A DNA stretch of 64,000 nucleotides, taken from positions 2,852,001 to 2,916,000 of the forward strand of contig BTPP01000004.1 of assembly GCA_037102815.1 (NCBI GenBank). The letters run 5' to 3'. Made by a program: the position numbers and the translations under genes. This document shows, one piece after another, positions 1 to 10,524 of the stretch; positions within the stretch are counted from its first letter, which is position 1, and every line of letters starts with the position of its first letter. The notes below the pieces were generated by a model. The model did no database searches. It worked only from the letters and a program-made list of their open reading frames with translations, and was not told where the DNA came from. Origin of the DNA: Neurospora intermedia (Eukaryota > Ascomycota > Sordariomycetes > Sordariales > Sordariaceae).

Positions 1-2570
1 GTGTCAAATGTGAAGTTTGTGCAAATAACATCTTGATCATCAAGTCAACTTCGTGTTGGTGTAAACTCACAACTTTCAGTGGTTTGGAACTTGAGAAACA
101 CAATTTTCAGGGAACTTGGACAGAACATACCCATTGCATGATATGGTTACAAGCTAATGCTGATAAAGCAAAGCCTCGGTGAACCTTTTAAGATCACCAA
201 CATCAACCAAGCAGGTTGAAGGACCTTCATAGTCCTTATCAATTACCGATTACTGATCTGTAGCGTCATACTGTGATTATCGAAACCATCCACACCAGGG
301 TAGATGAAGAGGGCGGATCAAAGGAACTGCATGAATTGTCAAGACTATCAAGTGGATCCTATTTGAACACTATCAGTCCTCTTTCGGTATGTTCACAACG
401 GACCGCAGACACCAAAAGAGATAGAGTTGCAGCTACAGATTGACCTTCACACCATCTCCACTGAGTCTTTGGTACCCTGCCTCCCTGCCCATCAAAGGGT
501 AAGGTAACACTACATGGGTGGGTGTGCAATCCCAAAAGTTGCCTGCAGGCCAAGCCTTCCAAATGGGCGCTCCAGGGGCTTTAGGATGACCGTAAGAACA
601 CCTAGGTAAGGCTTTTTAAGCCACTGACGACAATGATTGGTCAGAAGAAGCGAGAAATTGTCCTGGAATGGGAATGCATGGAAGCCATACGCTCCCAAGG
701 CGCATTCATATCACCTTGTGGGTATGGCTTATGGAAACACATAGGGCCCTTGTGGCTTCATTCCTCAGTGAGCCACAAATCCAGCAATACGGGCAACGAA
801 TATGGTCGTCTGATGACGATGTTTATTCCTCGGTTAGCCTCGGTGTTGCTTGAAGCTTCAGCACCCCGCCGCAGTCTCATGCTTCATGGCATTGTGTACA
901 ATTGATAAATGTTTCTGAGACTTGCCATGGAGTTTTGATTTTGGTTGACAAAGATAACAAATCCTTAAAAAAGCAGGGTCCAGCTCACACCATGGCCCAG
1001 ATGGTGTTGTGTAACAGATGGCGTTCTGGTAAGGGTCTGGGTTCATTGTTCGTTTTTGGGGCAATGAGAGGAGAGCTCCCATATCTCATATTGACTCGTG
1101 GAACACACAACTGATGCCCTAATGGGCTGGACAAGGGTTCAGAGACGGGAGGTAAGGCATATTCAACCTGAAATGGTCCAAGATATGCAATGACGGGACG
1201 GTTCCAGGTAAATTTAGCTCGATCTTGCAGATGACAGAGATACAGAGTGTTGGTGAAACCATGCCGGAAAGCTTCCGCACATCAGTAACATTACCAATAC
1301 AAAGTCAACGGGGGCGATACTCAGCCCTTCAAGATGCCCGAAATCCATACTTGTGAAGGGAACTGGTTCGAGGAGAGATCCGGCTTTCCGTTGCGGGGGA
1401 TCAGTCAACTGTAGATGCTCCTGATGCCGTCCCGTGGTCTGTGTAGTGTACCTGCACTGGACAAACAACAGAGTCACTGCCCACTGGCCGAACTGATTTA
1501 TGCCAAGTCTATCAAGCGGGTCCTTGTGGCTCAAGTGGGTCAATATTGCTCTCGCACAGGTAGCCTAAATAGGAAAGGGTAGTCGAGACTCGGCCAATGA
1601 AGTGACTTTGGCTTTCGACAACATCACTGCAGCTTCAACTTCACTCCCCCAACTTCACCAACTTCTCACACTCACCAATCGAGCAGCCATGCTATCATCT
1701 CTCGCCACGACTCTCACGGCGGATTGGTTTGACCCTGACCGAGGATATTGGCGCAAAATGATACCGTACCAGTCCGGCATGTCATGAGTCCAGTACGGAA
1801 CTCACTCATCGCCTACGGGGGCGTTCGCGGATGAGACTTGTAGCCATGTCTTGCTCTCTTTTCGACTTTATCAACCTGCCATCATCCTGACCTTCCATGT
1901 TCCTGCCAAGTCTGAGGTGAGGCTGTGCGTATTGTTACTGAGCAGGTAAGGCAAACCAGCCCAGTGATTGTCTTTTCACGTCTTTCACGCCCCTAGAGCA
2001 CCACTCACAGACAGCCGTCACCCTCTCCCCTGTCACCTCCCATCTGAGCATCGCCATAGCCATAGCCCTACGCACAACCGATCGGACGGACATGCTTAGG
2101 CTCGGCATGGCTCATTTTACCGATTCCATCACCAAACCTATGTAAAAGGTCGCCAGTCTTCAGACAAGACTTCTCTTTGAACATATCGTTCTTCGAGACC
2201 TCCTCCAAAGCTCGCTTTGACTTATCAAGTAAAGTCAGGCTGCCCGTTGACCGGATCCCTTCTTGCATCGGCAGGTCCGTCTTGTCACACCTTATTCGGC
2301 GAACCAGGACGAGTGGCTCGACATATCGACCTTCCTCTTTGATACAGACCACATCCAATCTTTAGTACGCCTACTCGAACGCCTACTGCTTTCGACCAAC
2401 TGTACAGGACATCGTACCTTACCAGATTCGGACACAACCGTGGCGTCGAGCTGGCTCTGGCTACTGCAACCATTTCCCCCTACGCAAGCTGAACACCAAG
2501 GCCCAAGCCTATTCGTCACTTGATTGATCAAACCCACTGAACTCGGTGCGGCCCTTCGATAGTCGTGAAC
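1..2570. other. Upstream region without a convincing host gene
   Basis: No ORF here has clear coding character. The minus strand between about 1090 and 1543 carries a possible retroelement integrase remnant, listed separately. Positions 1800-2570 are probably the promoter and leader of the zinc-cluster gene that starts at 2571. CpA and TpG dinucleotides remain frequent and base composition is balanced, so the stretch does not look heavily RIP-mutated. Confidence 0.5.
1090..1543 (-). mobile_element. Possible degenerate Ty3/gypsy integrase fragment
   Basis: The minus-strand frame 1543-1214 contains a stretch that resembles the segment of Ty3/gypsy polyproteins just after the integrase zinc finger: a lone Cys, then R-K-A-G-x-L-L-x-P-V-P, then S-M-D-F. 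In intact elements this is the K-x-x-G-L-L-x-P-L-P ... S-M-D-F signature that opens the catalytic core. Downstream on the same strand, but in another frame (about 1170-1130), lies Y-L-G-P-F-Q-V, which is like the K-Y-x-G-P-F-x-V motif near the end of gypsy polyproteins. Most of the catalytic core between them is missing and the frame breaks, so if real this is a deleted, inactive relic. No LTRs were found. The call rests on motif recognition only. Confidence 0.35.
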
Positions 2571-4892
2571 ATGGTGTTCTGCGGGAAGCCAAGCAAAGGG
2601 TGCTCTGTGTGCCGGAAACGTAAGATTCGGGTAAGTCACCACATCTGGTAGCTCCTTCACACCATGTCCATCATCTATATTCCCGGGTCAGAACCATATA
2701 TACCCAAGAGAGACCCCCGCCCCCACTCCTCCCAGCGAAGGAGCAGCCAGATATTTGGAGGCGGCGCTCTAAGACATGCCCCGCAACTCTCTCATCCCAT
2801 ATCATTTGTCATGCCTGCCCTCTGGCTTGCTTTGACTTCATATGCAATGCGCATGTACAGAATATATTGGTTGACATGCATCTAGTGCGATCAGAGAGTA
2901 CCGGGCTGTGGCCAGTGTCAAAAGCGAAGAGAGGAGTGCCCTGGGTACAGAAACCTTGTCGATCTAATGTTCCGAGATGAGAGTGACCATGTTCGGAACA
3001 AAGCCGAGGAAAAAGCTCGAAGACGGCGTCGTCTCTCTGTCAAGACGCCCAAATCTCCCAGTGATCCGAGATGCTCAATAACACCAGAACGCCGACAAAC
3101 AACACCATCGTTACTCGTTCCAAGTCCCCAGAGGCCCACGAGCTCGACACCTGAAGCTGCTTGGTCGGACGATGACGACAGTATACCGATGTCGCCCGAT
3201 TCGGGAAGCTGGCCAGTTACCCCGCCAGTTGCCCTCTTGTATGACCTTCCCCCAAGTTGTCAACAGCAAGGCATTGCCTATTTCTTCTCACGATATGTGT
3301 CTGTCGAAGAGACGACATGTCACCACAACTTCAGTTTCGTCTTTGACATATGGAAGCCCACATCGATGGCCCACGACCGGCATGTTGACGGCGTCCTTGC
3401 CAGTATGACTGCCGTGGGATTGGTTGGTCTCGCCGGCGTCACCCGCTCGCCAGATATGATGGAAGCCGCTTGGAAATCTTACGGGACTGCTCTTCGACTA
3501 ACAAATCACGCTCTGGAAACACCTAGCGAAGCTGTCAAAGACACTACGATGCTTTCGGTGCTTATTCTTGGCCTTTTTGAGCTGATAGCCGAGCATCCAT
3601 CCCACCTGCGGACTGTTGAAGCTTTCCAAGAACACGTTAACGGCGCAGTAGCTCTTGCAAAACTTCGCGGACCTGCGCAGTTTGAAACGAAAGGAGGGGT
3701 CAAAATGTTCTCGATGCTTTGCCAACGGGTTGTGTTGAGCTGTTTGCAGTCGAGAGAGCCCATGCCAATGCCGCAACCACTGATTGACTTATGGCATGCA
3801 ATGCCTCAACCAATTCAACTGAAGGGCTTCGGATGCCTTACGCTCTCGGCGCTACCACTCATGCACAACTTCTTGCAAGTGCGTGCCGACATCCTGAATG
3901 GGGCCCTGGTCGACTCAGATAACATCCTAGCGCATCTTTTCAGCATTGATGAGCGATTCGAACAACTGTCGGCCAAATTTTCTCCAGATCTATCGTACAA
4001 AACCTTCCGACTGACGAGACACCATCCAGCGGTGCTGAATGGAGTCTGCAATGTCTACTCCACACTATGGGATACTACGCTGTGGAACAGTCTCCGTATG
4101 CTCAGGATGGTTTTGTTGGAGACGATCATCTGTGAGATCCAACAGCTTTCACGGAGACTCTGCCTAAAGCCAACATCCGGCCCTTATGCAGACCAGTTCA
4201 AAGGCGCAAAGCGCAAGTTGAAGGAAATCCTGGAGGCGATATGCGGTAGTGTGCCCCAATTACTTGGGCTCGTGGATCCCGCAGACGGCAGTGTCGACAA
4301 TCCATGTTCAACGCCTATATCGAGTGTCGAAGTCTGCGAAACCCCCAGCCCACCAACATCCCCATCAGCCCGGTCATCCGCTTCCGGCGGCAGCAGCCAG
4401 AGTCCCATGGACCCGGCCAGGGCTCAATGCGCGAGCCTCACCATCCTTCACCCGGTAACACCCGCTTCAACGGACGCAGAAGAAGAGGCTAGCCGCTTTG
4501 TGCTTTTAGTATCAGCGACGAGCCCGGTGGTCTGGCCCTTGTACATGGTCGGAATGTCATCGGTATGTAACGGGAAGGTGAAGAGCTACGTTGTGGGCAG
4601 GCTACGCACACTCTACATGGAGACAGGTGTCAAGCAAGCAGATGCCGTGGCCAACCTGCTTGAGGAACATGAGATCGCGGATGGGGAGGAGGATGGAAAT
4701 GAGAATGGGGCAGAAGAACATGCGCTATGGTTGCCAGGAATGGGAATAGGACGGAATTGGATGAGTGTAGGTGGAATGGAGGACACACCGCTGTACTTGA
4801 GGGTGGTGCAGCAACAACATGAGCTGTTCCATCCTGGTGGGACGGTGATGATGGAGGATGGGAAAGGAATGATCGATCCCCAGCTGATGTGA
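2571..4892 (+). CDS. Zn2Cys6 fungal transcription factor
   Basis: Two exons, 2571-2630 and 2886-4892 (688 aa). The 255-nt intron begins GTAAGT, ends CTAG, and splits the zinc cluster exactly. Joined, the cysteines fall at residues 11, 14, 21, 28, 31 and 38, the classical C-x2-C-x6-C-x6-C-x2-C-x6-C DNA-binding binuclear cluster, with the basic R-K-R-K-I-R stretch after Cys14. Ending at P-G-Y it has the usual form of nuclear Gal4-type regulators. The rest fits the fungal-specific transcription factor domain: a proline- and serine-rich linker (about residues 60-130), then a long helical region. An acidic stretch lies near residues 610-630. An ATG-only reading would begin at 2967 and lose the DNA-binding domain. 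Target genes cannot be inferred from the neighbours. Confidence 0.9.
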
Positions 4893-5641
4893 CATTTGGA
4901 GATTTGCAAACTTGAATGCAAAGGTACACCGCGAAATGAAGAAGCCAAGTATATAGCGATCCAATACTAGTTTGGTTGTTAGCTCGAGACCTCGAGTCAA
5001 CTTCTTGAGGCGTTTTGATTTCACATTATTCCGTTGCTTTCCATGATCGAAGCGTCATCTTAGCTTAAACATGCTATTCCGAAACTGTATATGCTCGGAT
5101 CGAATCCTTGCAATACGCTTCTGAACCGTACCTAGCTGTTAATCTGATTTTCATGAGGTTTGGAATGATTTCGAATAGATTTTGTCCAATATATCAGGAG
5201 CTCACTTAGCCAGCAGACAAATCAGAATCGCCTAAGTTGGCTGGACACTCGGTCAAAGGATTAGGTCGAATTGTCCAAGGACCATACCGCACCGTTACTA
5301 CAGGTCAAGACGACAAGGAAAGCAACATCAACATAGCTAACAAAAGACCAAACAAAGGTACAAATTTAACAGCAAGGATACCAACGACATGGAAGAGTAT
5401 GGAAGGACTATGGATGGTCTAATGGAGTATCGGTTTACTGGTGCACAATTCTCCTCAGAGGTATATATATATATATTCGTTGTAATGTTTTTGTCCTCAT
5501 CAACGCCTAATGTAAAACAAGCCGAAACCAAGCAATTCATGCTTATGACCACTTTTCCATGAGTACCAACGTGGCCAACCTAACTCCAAAATGTTGCTAT
5601 AATGTGCACCAAACAAACTGACATTATTTCGAAAAAAAAAA
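4893..5641. other. Convergent 3' region, no gene seen
   Basis: This separates the 3' ends of the zinc-cluster gene (plus) and the U-box cyclophilin gene (minus), so it should hold both 3' UTRs and terminators. It is AT-rich and includes a (TA)7 run at 5462-5475 and an A9 run ending next to the cyclophilin stop codon. No coding signal is visible. Confidence 0.6.
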
Positions 5642-7435
5642 TCACCATCCATCGAAATTCCCAAACCCTCCCATCTTGGCCTTTTTCCTCACCGGTTCTT
5701 CCCACGTATCAACCTCTTCCTCTTCTGCTTTCCTCGTCGTTGTCGTTGTCGTCGTAGCAGCCTTCTTCACAGCCCCCGCATCCAGATACTTGCCCACTTT
5801 GGGTCCTCCCCCTCCCCCTTCTCCCATCCCTTGTCCCTCCATTGTCCCATCAGCCCTTATCCTCTTGCCCGTCCACGTTGTCCGATCATCCTCTGTGCCT
5901 CCTTGTCTCGCCACCTCCCGTTTCCTTTCCTCCTCCCCTTCCTTCTCTTTCTTCTCCTTCATCCACTCCGCAAACGGATCAATCAGGATAATCATATCCT
6001 TGATCACAATCTTGTTCAACGGTCGATCCGACCCATCGGTCGCCACATTCTCCATGGCCGTCAGCGTTGTGTCTTGCCCCTCAATCACTTTGGCGAAGAT
6101 GGTGTGTTTCCTATCCAGGTGGGAGGCGGGGCGGTAGGTGATGAAGAACTGGGACGAGTTTGTGTTTTTGCCCTTGTTGGCCATGGACACGATTCCGCGG
6201 GCGGAATGCGTGTTGGGCCCTTCGAATTCATCTTCGAAATTCTTGCCCCAGATGGAACTACCGCCCCGGCCGGTGCCAGAGGGGTCGCCGCCTTGGATCA
6301 TAAAGTTGCGGATGGAACGGTGAAATGCGACGTCGCGGTAGTAGCCCTTTTCGGAGAGGCGGAGGAAGTTCCAGACGGCTTTGGGGGCGAATTCGGGGAG
6401 GAGCTCGAGGGTGAGTGGGCCCAGGTTGGTTTCCATGCGGACGTAGCCTTTGTTCTTGATGCGGTGGGAGGGTTTGAGGAGGTATTGCTCGTCGGATAAG
6501 AGGGCGAGGGAGCCGGAGGTGGAGGGGGTCAGACCGGTCGAGGTGAAGGATGCGGCGGTTAGGCCGGTTGTGTAGGTCGCTGCGTTGGCGGGGCGTTTGC
6601 GCTCTTGAATTAGGGATTGGCCGCGGGCGATGGCTGTTTTGTTATTGTTGGTGGCGGAGTTGGCGGAAGTGGTGGTAAGGGCTTGGGTGAGACGGTTGAC
6701 GTCGGCGCCGCCGGCTTGTCGGGCTGCGCGGGCGCGCTCGACGGCTTCCTTGGCGCGGAGCACCTTCTCGCCTACGCGGCCGAGAGCTTCGATGTTGACA
6801 CTGCCGCCCTTGCGCTCTTCTTCCTGTTCTTTGGTGAGAATGGCGTCCTGGCCGTCTTGGAGGTATTTGAACTGGCTGAGATCGCGGCTGGCGGAGACGT
6901 TCTGGGGGTCTTGGAGGGTGATGATGTCCCTGCGGCCAAACTCTTCATCGTCGACGAGGTCGCGCCACATCTTGGGCTTGATGTTCATGCGCTCGACAGT
7001 TTCCCAGGCAAAGACGTTCGCGTAGGAGCCATGGCGAATGGCGACAATGTGGGTGTTGTCGGTGAAGACCTTGAAGGTGACGGGATCGATCAGGTCGCCC
7101 TTGTTCTCGTCCGAGTCGGTGGTGTCGCCATTGCGGGCAAAGTTGAGCTTGATCAGATCCTTGGCGGACAGCGGTTCGCCGGTAACGGGATTCGTCTTGT
7201 GTTTCTCGAGCCACGAGCCGATGACTTCGACGTCGAAGATGGTGCCGTCGGGGGTGCAGACGGGGTTCTTGAAGGGTTGGAGACTGGCGGCGCAGAAGTT
7301 GAAGGGAAGTTTCTTGAAGTTGGCACCGCGCCGCTGGGCACGCGCACCGGCATTGGCACCGGTACTGGCGCCGTACGCGTCCGAGGACGACCACTCGGAG
7401 TGGGTGATGTATAGTTTATCTGTTCCTTTGCCCAT
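5642..7435 (-). CDS. cyp-8: U-box peptidyl-prolyl isomerase (PPIL2/Cyp60 type)
   Basis: Intronless, 597 aa. The N-terminal part (about residues 40-115) is a U-box, with the P-V-C-T-P-D-G start and the W-L-E-K-H-K-T-N-P-V-T-G-E-P-L core, a RING-like E2-binding fold without zinc ligands. A linker rich in A, T and N follows. A cyclophilin domain lies at about 330-490, with the F-H-R-x-I-x-x-F-M-I-Q-G-G-D-P catalytic block and N-S-S-Q-F-F-I-T. At the position of the cyclosporin-contacting Trp of cyclophilin A there is His (S-H-L-D-R-K-H), typical of this subfamily. The tail is Lys/Glu-rich, with polyT and polyE runs. Known relatives are nuclear, spliceosome-associated proteins with E3 activity. 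It is divergent from the seven-TM gene at 8289. Confidence 0.95.
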   Translation of the reverse strand: MGKGTDKLYITHSEWSSSDAYGASTGANAGARAQRRGANFKKLPFNFCAASLQPFKNPVCTPDGTIFDVEVIGSWLEKHKTNPVTGEPLSAKDLIKLNFARNGDTTDSDENKGDLIDPVTFKVFTDNTHIVAIRHGSYANVFAWETVERMNIKPKMWRDLVDDEEFGRRDIITLQDPQNVSASRDLSQFKYLQDGQDAILTKEQEEERKGGSVNIEALGRVGEKVLRAKEAVERARAARQAGGADVNRLTQALTTTSANSATNNNKTAIARGQSLIQERKRPANAATYTTGLTAASFTSTGLTPSTSGSLALLSDEQYLLKPSHRIKNKGYVRMETNLGPLTLELLPEFAPKAVWNFLRLSEKGYYRDVAFHRSIRNFMIQGGDPSGTGRGGSSIWGKNFEDEFEGPNTHSARGIVSMANKGKNTNSSQFFITYRPASHLDRKHTIFAKVIEGQDTTLTAMENVATDGSDRPLNKIVIKDMIILIDPFAEWMKEKKEKEGEEERKREVARQGGTEDDRTTWTGKRIRADGTMEGQGMGEGGGGGPKVGKYLDAGAVKKAATTTTTTTRKAEEEEVDTWEEPVRKKAKMGGFGNFDGW

Positions 7436-8288
7436 CTTGTCGAGCCGGTAGGTGGGTTGGTGATGGTGTTTTGCGACAAAGTTGAAGTCTAGAACTTGGG
7501 GAACAAGTTCCAGATCCCGGTCCCTTTAGTGCCCTGGTGTGGTTTGGTTACCTTAGCTTTCAACGGCCAGGTCCCACAGGCACCAGGCCTTATCTTATCC
7601 GCCTGCAGGAGACATCCATGACATGAGCTTCGTCAGCCGCCCCCGCAACCCGCACTGTACCCGGAAGCTGGAACAGTCCCCCAGACCTTGGCCATTGAGG
7701 TGCCCATTTTGGGCCAGTTTTAGAAGCAGCAGGGGACTCGACCAGTGTGAGCGTTACTGTGCTCATATTAATTGCAACTGAAGCTGAGGCTGTGCTGGAT
7801 GCGCAACAGCACAGGAACCTGGAAGTGCCAGGGAGTTCCTGACACAAGCACACTACAGTAGTACCGTCTACACCTAGTTTGGAGGGGACACGGCGGCCAA
7901 ATGGCTCCAGCATCTTGGTTTTGATCGACCTCCAAGCTCCACGGCCACTGTTTCAACTCAACTTTTGCCATCTTCCTTTCCCATCCGCCTCCCTCGCGCC
8001 TCGATTCCCTTCTCCCTCACTCGCTTTTCTGCACCTTTCGAGTTTCAACCATCGACGCCTAATCCGTCCCACAAGCTATCGAAGCCGCAAACGTAACCGA
8101 GAATAGCGAACCCCATGTTTCGTGACCGAGCCCCGTCCTCTCCTTGACCCATTTCTTCTTCCGGAGACACCAGGAAGAGCAGCAACCTCGGGGGCACTGC
8201 TAAACGAACCAAAAATTTGTACAAACCGCCACGGTACACCCTACCCTATACGACGGCTGAGAACCGGCAATTCTCTTGAGCAGCCACA
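7436..8288. promoter_or_regulatory. Shared divergent promoter, cyp-8 / seven-TM gene
   Basis: This 853-bp interval lies between two divergent start codons, so it must carry both promoters and both 5' leaders. The part next to the plus-strand gene (about 7960-8100) is pyrimidine-rich, as usual for Neurospora leaders. I see no TATA box of note and no coding sequence. Confidence 0.5.
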
Positions 8289-10099
8289 ATGAGGAGCTGG
8301 GCGTATGCCTTCTTCCTCCTGGTGCTGTCCGCATGGACGGCACAGGCTCTGGAGGTGAAGCTAGTAAGTAGCAGCTGAGGCTATACACACATCATTGGTC
8401 CTACATTAGACAAGTCAGAAGTACTGACAAGTCCTCTTCAATGGCAGGACGAATCCGAAGAGAACCGGCAACGATGTGCAGGCATGTACAGCAAACAGAC
8501 ATGGGATGGCCCGGTCAATCCCTTCATCAGTGTCAAGTTCACAGACTTCGGCTCCGACGCTGGCGACGACCCCATTGTCAGTCTCCTTATCTTTGAGTGG
8601 CAGGACTCGGATCTCGTCGGTGTGCTTCCCGAGGGCGCCGACCGTAGGATTGGCATCTGCGAGCCCCAGTATGTCGATGCTGGGTACTGCAACACCACCA
8701 ACGTGGGCGAGTACATCCTCGCACCCAACGCCACTGCCCTATCCAAGAACATAGTCTTCACCGACGCCATTCATCTCAAGAAGTCAGCTCCAGTCAAGTA
8801 CCAGATTAAGAATACCGGTTACTATTGCGTGCTCACGGACAAGTACACGGCCGATAGGTATGAGGCCCTTGTCGAGTTCCGGAACGCCTATGGAGAGCTC
8901 CCCGCTACGCAGATCCCCAAGTTGCCTTTCTATGGCGGCATTACCATCTTGTACGCCTTGGTGTTGGCGTTCTGGGGCTTCCTCTACTTCCAGCACCGGT
9001 CGGATATTTTGGCTGTGCAGAACTACATTACAGCTATCCTCATCTTCCTCGTTATTGAGATGCTGATGACATGGGGCTTTTATGGTACGTTTTGCTCGCA
9101 GTTCTCCCCTCTCCCCAAATGATTGCTAACCACCGTTGATCTTCAGACTTCCTCAACCGCCACGGCTCGAACGTTGGCTCCCGTGTGCTCCTCATCGTGG
9201 TGGCCGTCCTCAACGCTGCGCGCAACTCCTTCTCCTTCTTCCTCCTCCTGATTGTCTGCATGGGCTACGGCGTCGTCAAGCACACCCTCGGCCGCACCAT
9301 GATCTACGTCCGCTGGCTCGCTATTGCGCACTTTGTCTTCGGTATCGTCTACGCAATTACCGGTCTTCTTGTCAACCCAGACAGCGCTGGCCCCTTTGTT
9401 CTACTCATCATCCTTCCTCTGGCCGGTACCTTGACGGCCTTCTATGTGTGGACGCTTAACTCGCTTAGCTGGACACTCAAGGACCTCAAGGAGCGCAAAC
9501 AGCACGTTAAGGAGGGCATGTACAGGAAGCTGTGGTGGTGCATTCTCATCTCCATCCTGGTGATCTTTGGTTTCTTCTTCTGGAACAGCTTCTCGTTTGC
9601 TCAGGCCAGCGACCCCGGATACGTCCCCTTCCACTGGAAGAGCAGATGGTTCATCCTAGACGGCTGGCCGAACCTTGTTTATTTTGCCGATGTCGCATTC
9701 ATTGCGTACGTGTGGCGACCGACAGCGAACAACAAGCGGTTTGCCATGAGTGACGAGATTGCTCAGGACGATGACGGCATCATCGAATTTTCGAACTTGG
9801 ATATCGGTGCGCCGGATGACAGTGATGACGAGGAGGCCCAGGTTGGCATGAAGGGAAAGAAGAACCAGAGTGCGAACGGGGGCTCGGGTTCGGGTGCTGG
9901 CACTAGTCAGCAGCAGTCACGAAATCTGGCTGGCCCAAGCAGCTCATCCCAGCAGCAACAGCAACAACCGAGGAGTCCTAACCCTCAACGTGACTCCATG
10001 GATGGAGAGACCATCTTTGCGGTCGGCGAGGATGGCGACAAATTCTCGTCTGACGAGGATAGTGACGAGGAGGGTAATCTAGTGAGAGCCAAGAAGTAG
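8289..10099 (+). CDS. GOLD-domain seven-transmembrane protein (PTM1/GPR107 family)
   Basis: Three exons, 8289-8363, 8448-9084 and 9147-10099 (554 aa), with GTAAGT and GTACGT donors. Exon 1 encodes a signal peptide (hydrophobic residues 6-20, A-Q-A near the cleavage site). The lumenal domain follows (about 21-180), with four cysteines and N-glycosylation sites such as N-T-T and N-A-T. About seven hydrophobic helices then run from L-P-F-Y-G-G (about 186) to the W-R-P-T motif (about 430). This is the layout of the lung seven-transmembrane receptor family (yeast Ptm1, animal GPR107/108, TMEM87), which are Golgi and endosome proteins linked to trafficking. The cytosolic tail is acidic and rich in Q, S and G, with several D-S-D-D-E type clusters that look like casein-kinase-2 sites. 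The ATG at 8289 is chosen because it provides the signal peptide. Confidence 0.92.
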
Positions 10100-10524
10100 A
10101 GGACTATCTAATTACATCAAGTCTAAGTGGGGTAATTAGAATAACTATTTACGAGTCTAATTGTATTGACGAGAAACAGCCCAAGTGCACTATCGGTTTG
10201 TGACTGAGGAGACATGGCCGTGCATCATATGTTTCATCGCTCTGTTTTTGCACTTGTTCTTGATGGCGTTTTTTTTTTTTTTTTTTTTCTCTGTATTATT
10301 ACTTTTTTTTTCCATTATCTTATTCTTTTCTTAGAGTTCACTTTGTCATTTAGATCAAGAGCGGTACAATAAGTCCAGGCTGGGTGAGGCCAAATGGGCA
10401 AAAAGACAATGATAACCTATTCCATTGCTTTGAGTATAACAGACATGAAATCTTGCTAATACAGTACAAGCTGACCTGGCTGGGTTCAGGACACAGTTCA
10501 AAGACACAACATGCTAGGTAGGTT
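10100..10524. other. Convergent 3' region with T20 tract
   Basis: This spacer lies between the convergent 3' ends of the seven-TM gene and the methyltransferase gene. It contains a T20 run at 10269-10288 and a second T-rich stretch nearby. No gene is visible. Confidence 0.6.

Noticed and set aside
6617-7414. 265-codon frame antisense to the U-box cyclophilin gene
   Set aside because: Gly/Val/Asp-rich shadow of the cyclophilin coding strand, with no domain motifs.
10269-10288. T20 tract as a special terminator
   Set aside because: Homopolymer runs are frequent in this intergenic DNA, and an RNA polymerase II 3' end does not need one.
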